Source: JAVBSX01 sp051660685 | Lineage (GTDB): Bacteria > Planctomycetota > Planctomycetia > Pirellulales > Thermoguttaceae | Reading direction: 5' to 3' | Length of the DNA stretch: 64,000 nucleotides | Assembly: GCA_051660685.1 (NCBI GenBank) | Contig: JBOFQB010000041.1 | Span: 46,916-110,915, forward strand | In this document: positions 37,768 through 45,524 of the stretch, piece after piece | Position numbering within the stretch: position 1 is the stretch's first letter | Layout of the letters: each line of letters starts with the position of its first letter | Program-made: the position numbers and the translations under genes | The notes under the pieces: generated by a model | Told to the model about the DNA's origin: nothing | Database searches by the model: none | Seen by the model: only the letters and a program-made list of their open reading frames with translations

Positions 37768-38709
37768 ATGCCTGTTAAACAAAAAGAGATTTGGCGTTCG
37801 CTGTATCCATTTGATCCAAGATTTTGTGATCTTGACGGTCTTCGTATGTCTTATGTGGACGAGCAAAAAGGGCAGAAATCGGGGGATGCAGCCCGAGAAG
37901 TGTTGCTTATGGTTCACGGAAATCCAACTTGGTCGTTTTATTATCGCAATCTGATTGTTGCATTTCGTGATCGATACAGGGTTGTTGCGCCCGATCATCT
38001 GGGATGTGGTCTTTCGGACAAACCGAATGAAGCTGAATACTCCTTTCGTTTGGAACAGCGGATTAACGATTTGCTGCATTTGATTCGGGAATTGGATTTG
38101 CGACGAATCACGCTCATTGCCCATGATTGGGGAGGTGCAATCGGGCTTGGTGCTGCTGTTCGGGAACCCAACCGTTTTAAGCGTTTGGTGTTGATGAATA
38201 CAGCCGGTTTTTTCAGTCCAACGTGTCCTTTGCGAATCCGACTCGGCATGATTCCGTTTTTGGGCCGTTTTGCAATACAAGGAATGAATCTGTTTTGTCG
38301 GGCTGCACTTAAAATGGCTCCCTCGAATCCCAAAAACCTTTCCCGGGAAGTCAAAGCCGGATTATTGGCCCCTTACAACAATTGGCACAACCGGACTGCG
38401 GTTTATAAGTTTGTGAAGGACATTCCTCTTTCGGACAAACATCCGAGTTTTCAGACCCTTGCTGAAATTGAGGCTGGTCTTGCCCAATTCCGCAATCAAC
38501 CGGTTGCTCTGATTTGGGGGATGCAGGATTGGTGTTTTACGCCGGAATTTCTCAAACGTTTTTTACACTATTTCCCTGAATCCGACGTTCATCGTTTGGA
38601 CGGGGCGGGACATTACCTGCTTGAAGACGCACCTGAAGAGGTCATTAGCGCGATTGAACAGTTTCTGGTTGCAACCGATATAGGGTTTTATGGGAAGGAC
38701 GTACAATAA
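37768..38709 (+). CDS. Alpha/beta hydrolase, haloalkane-dehalogenase-like
   Basis: A 313-residue alpha/beta hydrolase. The oxyanion region is VHGNPTWSFYYRNL (from residue 49), the nucleophile elbow AHDWGG has Asp120, and a catalytic His sits in GAGHYLLED close to the C-terminus. Asp as nucleophile with HGNPTW is shared by haloalkane dehalogenases and by OleB beta-lactone decarboxylases. No other ole genes are in the window, so the substrate is open. TTG six bases upstream is an alternative start with a better-spaced AGGA. The stop overlaps the next start by one base (TAATG), implying coupled translation. Confidence 0.82.
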   Translation: MPVKQKEIWRSLYPFDPRFCDLDGLRMSYVDEQKGQKSGDAAREVLLMVHGNPTWSFYYRNLIVAFRDRYRVVAPDHLGCGLSDKPNEAEYSFRLEQRINDLLHLIRELDLRRITLIAHDWGGAIGLGAAVREPNRFKRLVLMNTAGFFSPTCPLRIRLGMIPFLGRFAIQGMNLFCRAALKMAPSNPKNLSREVKAGLLAPYNNWHNRTAVYKFVKDIPLSDKHPSFQTLAEIEAGLAQFRNQPVALIWGMQDWCFTPEFLKRFLHYFPESDVHRLDGAGHYLLEDAPEEVISAIEQFLVATDIGFYGKDVQ

Positions 38710-39149
38710 TGCAGGAATTGACACAACATGAGGCGGACAGACTGCTCCAAACAGAGAAACATTATCGCGGCAAGGAGTCCTACCATTTTCCTGCCGACAA
38801 AGAAACACTTCCTGATATTGAACTCATGTCCTCAGATGGTCGCGCAAAATTTATTCTCAATGTCAGTCGAAAAGGGATTGATCTTCAGAAATTCACCTTT
38901 GCCAATCGCGCTCAGATATTTACTCTTGCGCGAGTTGATTTGTTACAAGGTGGTCGGCATCTCAATCCCGATCAGGAAATCATCACGGGACCACACATTC
39001 ATTATTATCGTGAAGGTTATGGAGACAAATGGGCTTTTCCGTTGCCGGAGTCGTTCCGTAACTGTCAGACTCCTTACCAGATTTTGCAGCAATTTATGAC
39101 GGAATGTCATATTGTGACTCGGCCTCGATTTGAACAACGATTATTCTAA
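38709..39149 (+). CDS. DUF6978 family protein
   Basis: The 146-residue protein has the DUF6978 hallmarks: an N-terminal LTQHEADRLLQTEKHY, a middle FILNVSRKGIDLQKFTFANRA and the conserved GPHIHYYREGYGDKWAFPLP. The family is of unknown function. It is often encoded directly before a DUF1828 protein, as here, and the pair is usually considered toxin-antitoxin-like or defence-related, although this has not been shown. Its ATG overlaps the stop of the hydrolase, and the next gene starts six bases after its stop. Confidence 0.78.
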   Translation: MQELTQHEADRLLQTEKHYRGKESYHFPADKETLPDIELMSSDGRAKFILNVSRKGIDLQKFTFANRAQIFTLARVDLLQGGRHLNPDQEIITGPHIHYYREGYGDKWAFPLPESFRNCQTPYQILQQFMTECHIVTRPRFEQRLF

Positions 39150-39155
39150 ACTTCC

Positions 39156-39923
39156 ATGTCTTACGATATAAAACAACTGACCGACGGTTATTTTAGATGG
39201 TTGAAGGATAATACGTCCTTTCGTAATCTGGAGGAGGGATGGACGGAAATAGCGACCCCTTTTTTAGATCGGCACAATGATGGTCTGCAAATTTATGCCA
39301 AACCGGAAAAGAATGGAGTTCGGTTGTCGGACGACGGATATATTATCGACGATTTAATCATGTCAGGTTGTTCGTTGGACTCACCTAAACGCAAAGGAAT
39401 TCTCAAGGAAATCCTCGCCGGATTTGGTGTCGAAAATAATGACAGACGACTTGAGGTTTTTGGTAGTTTTGACCAATTTCCCCACCTAAAACATAATCTA
39501 CTACAGGCGATGCTCTCCGTCAACGATCTGTTTTATCTGTCCTCCGCTCATATTGCCAGTCTGTTTTTTGAAGATGTGTTAAACTGGCTCGACACGGAGG
39601 ACATTCGGTACACCCCGAATGTTGAATTTCGTGGTAAAAGCGGTTTCAATCATTCCTTTCACGGTGTTATTCCGAAATCGAGAAAATCGCCTGAACGCGT
39701 GTTTCAAACGATCAATCATCCCGACAAAAATGAAGTTCAGCGACTCATTTTTAAGTGGAATGACACTAAAGAAAATCGGGAATCGGATTCGATTTTATAT
39801 CCTGTACTGAATGATGTTGACAACCGTGTTTCCGTTGCGGTTGTCGAGGCCTTTGACAAGTATAATATCAAGAGCCTGTTTTGGTCGCAACGTAACGAAT
39901 ACAAAGAAATGTTGAGTGCGTGA
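39156..39923 (+). CDS. DUF1828/DUF1829 domain protein
   Basis: A 255-residue protein. The N-terminal part has the DUF1828 pattern, EIATPFLDRHNDGLQIYAK followed by VRLSDDGYIIDDLIMSGCSL. The C-terminal part (about 130-255) fits DUF1829, ending in SVAVVEAFDKYNIKSLFWSQR. No catalytic motif is known for either family. They occur in mobile and defence-like settings, normally beside a DUF6978 protein. The six-base gap to the previous gene supports co-translation. It is likely the last gene of the island; the following frame begins with a repeat fragment. Confidence 0.75.
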   Translation: MSYDIKQLTDGYFRWLKDNTSFRNLEEGWTEIATPFLDRHNDGLQIYAKPEKNGVRLSDDGYIIDDLIMSGCSLDSPKRKGILKEILAGFGVENNDRRLEVFGSFDQFPHLKHNLLQAMLSVNDLFYLSSAHIASLFFEDVLNWLDTEDIRYTPNVEFRGKSGFNHSFHGVIPKSRKSPERVFQTINHPDKNEVQRLIFKWNDTKENRESDSILYPVLNDVDNRVSVAVVEAFDKYNIKSLFWSQRNEYKEMLSA

Positions 39924-39956
39924 TTGTGGAGAGGAACGAACAATTCAGAACAAGTT

Positions 39957-40012
39957 GGGCGGATTGCCCGCATTCCAATCGGAAGAACAATTTCTAACCG
40001 TTTACAGTCTAA
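39957..40012 (-). repeat. Fragment of the GCAGGC/GCGGGC dispersed repeat
   Basis: GCCCGCATTCCAATCGGAAG and TTTCTAACCGTTTACAG correspond to one end of the repeats at 43185-43311 and 58976-59101. The open frame of the next gene runs through this fragment, which argues that the true start of that gene is downstream. Confidence 0.6.
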
Positions 40013-40028
40013 CCTTTTTCAAACTGCC

Positions 40029-42971
40029 GTGTTGGATTACAGGACGATTTTGAAGACGATTTTGACGGTTATTTGTCTTTGCCTTTTTCTGACCGTCATT
40101 CCCGGGTTTGCCCAAAGTCCGATTCGTCGCCCAATTCCTCCCAATCTGGAACCTCCTAATCCGGCTGGAACACCTTTGGGCGAGAGTGCGGCCAAAGAAT
40201 TGGCGGAAAGTGACCCCGAATTTATTCAGGCGGTCCCCGTTCCTTCTGAAGAGGTCCCGCTTTATGGACTTTTACCCCGGGGTACACCAGATCGAGCGGT
40301 CTATCGTTGTTTTTTTGACGACAAAACCGACCCCAATCAGGATCATTGGCCGGACGGTTGGACGCGACAGTCGGGGATTGATTATCCCGAATATGTGGTG
40401 ATCGGTATTGAACGATTGCCGAATCCCGTCAATTTTCGTACTTTAAGGGTCAACGTTCAAGGGGGTAATGTCCTGCTCCGAACACCGAAAATCCCCGTTC
40501 AGTCCGAGCTGAGTTATCGATTAAAGTCGTATGTTCGCGTCAATCAGTTGCAGTATGATACCGTTTCGGTTGCACTCACCTATTACAATCAGGACGGTCA
40601 GGAATTACGTTCGGAATCGACAAAACCCTTTCAAAATACATCCGGTTGGAGAGAAATTTCTCTGGGACCTTTTCCTGCTAACATGCCCGGGGTTGCTTAT
40701 GCTCAAATCAATTTCCTCATTGCGCAAGGGAATCGTCAGGATTTCAAAGGAACTGTTGACATTGCAGGAATCGAACTGTTTGACAGTCCAACAATTCAGT
40801 TAACGACGAACAGTCGGAATAATCTTTTCACGGACCCCAAATCGGTCGATGTTCGTTGTCGATTAAGCGGGTTGACTGCGGAACAGAATCGGTTGACGAT
40901 GATTCTGGAGAATCCATTTGGCGAGACGCTTGAGCAAACAACGGTTCAATTGTTGCAGGATGATTCCGGCAATGAAGTTTTTGTCGTTGATCCCAAACAG
41001 GACCCTTTGTTACATCGCAGTTATGCAATTTGGCATGTCCCCGTTTCCTCCCCCGGTTTTTATCGAATTCGTCTGAAAATGGACGGTCTTGATTCTGGGG
41101 CTGCAAACAATCAGGTCAGTTTGGCCGTTTTGGAACCTTTGCCCAATCCGGTTCGGGGGGAATTTGGTTGGACATTGGCGGGGAAAACGACGAAGGAAAT
41201 TCAGGCGTTACAATCTCTTCTTGCCCAATCCGGGATTTCCCGGTTGAAAATACCAACTTGGCTCGGCGCAAAAGCAACCGCGCAAGATTGGTCCGAACTC
41301 AGTACACTTTGCGAATCCCTCACCCAAAACCTGAAATTGTCCCTGACCGGTCTTTGGGTCGATCCCCCTGAAGATGTGCTGAGTCAAGTGACCGCTCCCT
41401 TCCCCAATGCAGCCGGTCTCTTCAGTATGCCCCTTGAATCATGGTTCCCCTCTGTTGAGCCGAGTTTGCTGTATCTCCCGCTCATTCGGAATTGGCAATT
41501 GGGGGGTGATGAAGATCGGAGCATGTATGAAATTGACCAACTGTTTCCGCAAGTGGACGCGATACATCGGGCAATCAACGGTGTTGCGATTGATACGGCG
41601 GTTGGTTTTGGTTGGTCTTGGGACCGACCGATTCCAGAAACATTTGTTGCAGATCGGGCTGCACAATTTGCGGCACAAAGAGCAACCTTACTCCGAAATG
41701 CGCAGGAACTGGCGAGAAAAAATAGTCGGGGGAATGAACCCCTTGAGGTTGTTCCAGAACCGCTTACGATTACGGCAAATGGACGGGAATTTTTGGCTCT
41801 TTCAACGGATGATCCGTTGACGGAAGAGGAGTTAAAAACGTATTTGTTGGGATCGCAAAACACGAACATTGAGCGTTCGGTTGTCTTGCGCCCCATTTCC
41901 AAAGCCGATTATCCGCTTGTTGACCGTTTGTTCGATTTGGTACAACGAATGTTGATTGCCAAAATTTTTGGGGCGAAAGATGTTTTTATTCCTGAACCGT
42001 TTGACGATCAAACCGGTTTGTTGAATCGGGATGGAACGCCGGACGAACTGTTTCTTCCTTGGAGAACGACTTCGTTGATGATTTCGGGAAAAGCACATGC
42101 GGGAAAAATTTCACTTCCGAATCTGAGTGAGAACCTGATTTTTTCTGGGTCAGACGGAACGGTAATGATGATGTGGAATGTTGGGACAACCCGATCTGAA
42201 CCGGTTAATGAGGTTTTATTTTTGGGGACAGAGTGTGAAATCATTGATCTTTGGGGGAAACGAACGCGACCTTTTCGGGAAGGACGCTCACAAGTGATCC
42301 CGGTTGGTCCGCTCCCCTTATTTGTAACCCGACTCAACCCGGATGTTGTTCTGTTGCGACAAGGATTTACACTCGATCAACAGAAAATACCGAGTCAATT
42401 CGGTCCCAAAATTCCGAACGGTTTCACTTTTCAGAACAAAACGGCGAATAACATTTCCGGGACGATTCGGATTGTTGTTCCGACGAGTTGGAAGGTGGAA
42501 CCGACCGAAGTTTCGATTGACCTTTTGGGGGGGGAACAGGTCCATGTTCCGTTTTCGTTGACGTTGACCCCTCGTGCTGTAAGTGGTCCTCAACCGATTT
42601 GTTTTGACCTCAATCTGGACGGGGTACAATCGGACGTTAAAGAGTTCAGCATCTACGATCAAATTCATGTCGGAGAAGGTGATGTTTATTTGGAACAACC
42701 GGTTACACGTTATAATGCGAGGACGGGGAATTTGGAAGTACAAACGGCGTTGATTAACGATTCAGACAATCCCGTTTCTTTTAAGTGTTCGTTGGTGATA
42801 CCGGGCCGACAACAGGAACAGCGAACGATACTGAATCAGGGGTTTGGTCGGAATGACCATACTTTTGTGATTCAAGAAGGAGAAAAACTTTTGGGGCAAC
42901 AGTTAAGTTTTGTTGCGCGTGAAATCGGGGGAGTACGGACCTTGCGAACTGTTTTTCAGGCAAATAAGTAG
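40029..42971 (+). CDS. Large secreted protein of unknown function
   Basis: About 980 residues. I place the start at a GTG (or the following TTG) so that the product begins LDYRTILKTILTVICLCLFL, a signal peptide cleaved after GFAQ. The open frame extends 35 codons upstream but through a repeat fragment. The mature protein opens with a Pro-rich linker and then a beta-sandwich domain. Next comes a long region with TIM-barrel-like segments (SRLKIPTWLGAKATAQDWSE and GVAIDTAVGFGWSWDRP). The last 200 residues are immunoglobulin-like (NISGTIRIVVPTSWKVEP). That order suggests a glycoside-hydrolase-like secreted protein, but no catalytic pair is assigned. Confidence 0.7.
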   Translation: MLDYRTILKTILTVICLCLFLTVIPGFAQSPIRRPIPPNLEPPNPAGTPLGESAAKELAESDPEFIQAVPVPSEEVPLYGLLPRGTPDRAVYRCFFDDKTDPNQDHWPDGWTRQSGIDYPEYVVIGIERLPNPVNFRTLRVNVQGGNVLLRTPKIPVQSELSYRLKSYVRVNQLQYDTVSVALTYYNQDGQELRSESTKPFQNTSGWREISLGPFPANMPGVAYAQINFLIAQGNRQDFKGTVDIAGIELFDSPTIQLTTNSRNNLFTDPKSVDVRCRLSGLTAEQNRLTMILENPFGETLEQTTVQLLQDDSGNEVFVVDPKQDPLLHRSYAIWHVPVSSPGFYRIRLKMDGLDSGAANNQVSLAVLEPLPNPVRGEFGWTLAGKTTKEIQALQSLLAQSGISRLKIPTWLGAKATAQDWSELSTLCESLTQNLKLSLTGLWVDPPEDVLSQVTAPFPNAAGLFSMPLESWFPSVEPSLLYLPLIRNWQLGGDEDRSMYEIDQLFPQVDAIHRAINGVAIDTAVGFGWSWDRPIPETFVADRAAQFAAQRATLLRNAQELARKNSRGNEPLEVVPEPLTITANGREFLALSTDDPLTEEELKTYLLGSQNTNIERSVVLRPISKADYPLVDRLFDLVQRMLIAKIFGAKDVFIPEPFDDQTGLLNRDGTPDELFLPWRTTSLMISGKAHAGKISLPNLSENLIFSGSDGTVMMMWNVGTTRSEPVNEVLFLGTECEIIDLWGKRTRPFREGRSQVIPVGPLPLFVTRLNPDVVLLRQGFTLDQQKIPSQFGPKIPNGFTFQNKTANNISGTIRIVVPTSWKVEPTEVSIDLLGGEQVHVPFSLTLTPRAVSGPQPICFDLNLDGVQSDVKEFSIYDQIHVGEGDVYLEQPVTRYNARTGNLEVQTALINDSDNPVSFKCSLVIPGRQQEQRTILNQGFGRNDHTFVIQEGEKLLGQQLSFVAREIGGVRTLRTVFQANK

Positions 42972-43003
42972 TCCCTTTCGAGTCCCGTCGGAACGATCTT
43001 TTT

Positions 43004-43085
43004 GTAACCCGGGATAAGGGAGCAACGCGACCGCAACCCCGGGTTAAGTGTTCCCCCGACAAAACAAGCTCCTTAGCGACCTAAT
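43004..43085 (-). repeat. Dispersed CCCGGG repeat, long copy (inverted)
   Basis: On the minus strand it reads ATTAGGTCGC, AAGGAGCTTG, TTTTGTCGGGGG and AACCCGGGGTTGCGGTCGCG, matching 12927-13015 almost along its whole length. Confidence 0.75.
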
Positions 43086-43113
43086 GTTTAGCCGCGATAC
43101 AACGTATCGCGCG
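43086..43113 (+). repeat. Cloverleaf half-unit (GATAC variant)
   Basis: GTTTAGCCGCGATACAACGT followed by ATCGCGCG. The hairpin is GATAC/GTATC with an AAC loop. It abuts the CCCGGG repeat directly. Confidence 0.7.
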
Positions 43114-43184
43114 TTCTGAACCGCCCAAACGACAATTATTGAAATGCGCTAAAAAAACTTGGATTGAGACAATCGTATGGTATA

Positions 43185-43311
43185 CGGCAAACGGTTAGAA
43201 AGGGTTTGTTTTCCGATTGGAACGCGGGCATCCTGCCCGCACCTTTTTTTCTTGATGCAGGCAAGATGCCTGCGTTCCGACAAAATGTCCATTTTGTACC
43301 TGTTTGGGGCT
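43185..43311. repeat. Dispersed repeat with two hairpins (GCGGGC and GCAGGC)
   Basis: It contains GCGGGCATCCTGCCCGC and GCAGGCAAGATGCCTGC, both perfect small palindromes, flanked by AACGGTTAGAA and ACAAAATGTCCATTTTGTAC. An inverted copy is at 58976-59101 and a fragment at 39957-40012. No gene was seen in this gap. Confidence 0.78.
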
Positions 43312-43368
43312 TAGTACAAAAAACCGCTTAGACGGCTTGTGGAGTCCCGCAAATGACAGCCCGCCATA

Positions 43369-44511
43369 TCAACCGGTTTGTGTCTGCTGCACAACCTGAT
43401 CGACTTTGTTCCACAACTCTTCCGTCTGAAGACGGATTTTCTGTCCCGCCGTCCGAATGACTTCTTGTCGCTCACGGTAAAACCCTTCGTCCATAAGAGC
43501 AGTAAATTTTTCCTCGAACGCCGAGTGATTCGACAAATCCTCCATTAAGTACCCCTCGCAGTCATATTCCTCAAAAAGAAATCGGTATTTGTGACTCCAA
43601 GAAGTGCCAATACAGGGAACTCCTTGTGATAAGGCGTTAATCAATCCATGATAACGGGAACCGATCACCAATCGGCAGGTTCCCAGAATACCTTTGATGA
43701 ACAAGGGGTTGGTTTCCCGAATGACCGGCAATGTTTTCACTCCTCGTTCCTCAAGGAGCGAGACCACCTTGCCGTCTTCTCGTTGATGACACAGAATGAA
43801 ACCGGGCAATCCTGTCTGTTCAACACGACGGATACATTGCTCTAAAAAGTCAAGGTATTGTGATTTCGTCTGAGCATCTGCCTTATCAAGCATTTTTTGA
43901 TTCGGCAAAACCGCAATACCTCCATGCAGCGTCGCGGGAAACGAATTTGGGACAAATCCTTGCACGGGACTCGTGAAATCGGGCGCACGAGAAAGTTTCT
44001 CCGTCGGACCCGTAATCGTTTGCACCAGCTCCAACGAACGACCATCTCGCGCAAAAATCAGACGCGCTGCGTCAAAGAGCGGTTTGACAATCGGTATGAT
44101 GCTACTTCGATTGAAGGGACCAAACGCTTGAGGAAGCATAATGAGCGGAACGTTTGCATGGAGACATTCCAACCGTTCGCGGACATTTGTTTTGACATAT
44201 TCATCGGACCAGGGATCGCCGAAACAGAACCCAGATGCGTCAATGATGACATCAATTTCTTTCGGAAGTATCCAACCGCCCCATTCCAATCGGGTCTTTT
44301 CCGGCAACCAAGAGAAAACATGTGCTGCTCGTCCCCATAGAGGGGTTAGTAACTGATAAAGTCTTCCATCTGTCCGATCAGCAAACGAACCGGTGAAGCC
44401 CGCAACAATTCGTGCTGACGGAAAAGTTGCACGAAGGTGCTGCATGACCGCACAAAGCATCAACTCGGACCCCTTGTTATCCCGCCCGACCCCAGTGATA
44501 AGAATGTTCAT
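43369..44511 (-). CDS. Polysaccharide pyruvyl transferase family protein
   Basis: The 380-residue protein matches the CsaB/WcaK family. It opens NILITGVGRDNKGSELML and has the conserved DVIIDASGFCFGDPW and PLIMLPQAFGPF. The C-terminal glycosyltransferase-B-like half contains RLVIGSRYHGLINALSQGVPCIGTSWSHKYR. Such enzymes transfer pyruvate or act as related transferases on cell-surface polysaccharides. A good ribosome-binding site (GGGAG) precedes the ATG. The flippase gene a little upstream on the same strand supports a role in surface glycan synthesis. Confidence 0.85.
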   Translation of the reverse strand: MNILITGVGRDNKGSELMLCAVMQHLRATFPSARIVAGFTGSFADRTDGRLYQLLTPLWGRAAHVFSWLPEKTRLEWGGWILPKEIDVIIDASGFCFGDPWSDEYVKTNVRERLECLHANVPLIMLPQAFGPFNRSSIIPIVKPLFDAARLIFARDGRSLELVQTITGPTEKLSRAPDFTSPVQGFVPNSFPATLHGGIAVLPNQKMLDKADAQTKSQYLDFLEQCIRRVEQTGLPGFILCHQREDGKVVSLLEERGVKTLPVIRETNPLFIKGILGTCRLVIGSRYHGLINALSQGVPCIGTSWSHKYRFLFEEYDCEGYLMEDLSNHSAFEEKFTALMDEGFYRERQEVIRTAGQKIRLQTEELWNKVDQVVQQTQTG

Positions 44512-44629
44512 GTTATTCTCCCTCGCAAATAGATTTGTTCCACAACCTGAAAACCATTATAACGCACCTACCATGCTCGGCAGTATAGGGAATCCACACA
44601 CCACTGTCAAGACAGTCTCGGTTACCATC

Positions 44630-44799
44630 CAGTCCGCTAACAAGTTTTGGGAAAAAGAGTATTTTCATTTTTGAACCACGAAAATCACAAAAAACACGAA
44701 AACCTCACAAAATACCGTTTTTCGTGTATTTCGTGGTAAAAACAAATCCGTCCGACCCGGCTCGGTTCAAATCGCAAAACCAAACTTGTTAGCAGTCTG
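44630..44799 (+). mobile_element. MITE of the CAGTCYGCTAACAAGTTT family, with target duplication
   Basis: The 170-bp element has termini CAGTCCGCTAACAAGTTT and, on the other strand, CAGACTGCTAACAAGTTT. It is flanked on both sides by the identical 10 bases GGTTACCATC, a target-site duplication. The interior is AT-rich with ACCACGAAA / TTTCGTGGT inverted segments. There is no ORF. It needs a transposase supplied elsewhere. Confidence 0.88.
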
Positions 44800-44909
44800 G
44801 GTTACCATCGACTCCTTTTTCATTCCAACGGTTGAATCCGCAACATGGTACGCATCTGCTCCCAGAAATTTACATCGATTTCCTGCCTAAAAACGAAAAA
44901 TCGTAGTCT

Positions 44910-44943
44910 GCGGCGCGACGAATCCAAAGCCAAAAATGATGGA
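44910..44943 (+). repeat. 34-bp direct repeat, copy 1
   Basis: It begins GCGGCGCGACGAATCCAAAG and continues to ATGATGGA. It is identical to 45442-45475. The two copies bracket the two small paralogous genes. Confidence 0.85.
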
Positions 44944-44974
44944 TTCCATTTGAAAACGCTTTGATTGCCGCACT

Positions 44975-45178
44975 TCAATCGGAATAACATTTTTCAGCGG
45001 CTCTTGCATGAACGCGAGCTAAGACCACCTCGACGGAACTGAACTGTTTGTAATAATCACAGAGGTCCTTAAGATTGGGAAATCTTTCGGACAATTCTTC
45101 TCTATGCTTACGCAGCCAAATCAGCGGGTCCCCCTCATCCGGTTGATTCATTAAGTCCAATTCACTAATATCCTTCAT
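44975..45178 (-). CDS. Small acidic/basic protein, paralogue of the adjacent gene (67 aa)
   Basis: The 67-residue product carries LDLMNQPDEGDPLIWLRKHREEL and ends in a helical, charged tail. It is clearly related to the product of the gene directly upstream (same NQPDEGDPL-x-WLR motif and DYY later). The ATG lies inside the end of that gene (14-base overlap), with GAGGAG in front. I do not recognise a family. Short length and tandem pairing recall antitoxins or small regulatory proteins, but no toxin gene is next to it. Confidence 0.65.
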   Translation of the reverse strand: MKDISELDLMNQPDEGDPLIWLRKHREELSERFPNLKDLCDYYKQFSSVEVVLARVHARAAEKCYSD

Positions 45179-45395
45179 TGGCAGTCTCCTCTATAAGCAT
45201 TTGTTGCGCGGCAAGGTCCCTTTGCAACTTAGCCTTGATTTCCTCCCAAGATGGAACCGTGCGATAATAATCAGAGAGTTGCTCAATCGTCGGATACTTT
45301 TGGGCCAGTTCATCACGGTGTCTGCGCAACCAAACTAAGGGATCACCTTCATCCGGTTGGTTCCACAAATCCAACGTGTTAATATCAGTGTACAT
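45165..45395 (-). CDS. Small protein, paralogue of the adjacent gene (76 aa)
   Basis: A 76-residue product with LDLWNQPDEGDPLVWLRRHR and DYYRTVPSWEEIKAKL, then a helical Gln/Glu-rich tail. It shares its conserved positions with the 67-residue gene downstream, which overlaps it by 14 bases, so translation is likely coupled. The function is unknown. The pair sits between a pyruvyl transferase and a flippase gene and is flanked by 34-bp direct repeats. Confidence 0.65.
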   Translation of the reverse strand: MYTDINTLDLWNQPDEGDPLVWLRRHRDELAQKYPTIEQLSDYYRTVPSWEEIKAKLQRDLAAQQMLIEETANEGY

Positions 45396-45441
45396 GATGT
45401 TTTTTCCACTTCTAGTAAAAGTTGTGCCGGTGTTAATAAAC

Positions 45442-45475
45442 GCGGCGCGACGAATCCAAAGCCAAAAATGATGGA
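45442..45475 (+). repeat. 34-bp direct repeat, copy 2
   Basis: Identical to 44910-44943, beginning GCGGCGCGACGAATCCAAAG. The distance and orientation suggest that a segment with one small gene was duplicated. Confidence 0.85.
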
Positions 45476-45524
45476 CTCAACGTAAATTTTCGGCTTCTCT
45501 GTCATGCGTGTACCGCTTGGTAGG

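Larger units (their letters stand above)
44512..44974. other. Gene-free gap carrying a complete MITE
   Basis: No gene was seen in these 463 bases. It contains one complete MITE (44630-44799) and one copy of a 34-bp direct repeat (44910-44943) that flanks the two micro-genes to the right. Confidence 0.6.

Noticed and set aside
39924..40028. Upstream extension of the large secreted protein
   Set aside because: The open frame runs through a dispersed repeat fragment and lacks start context; the signal peptide begins later.
44630..44799. Considered as a small RNA gene because of its fold
   Set aside because: Terminal inverted repeats and a flanking target duplication fit a mobile element better; no promoter seen.
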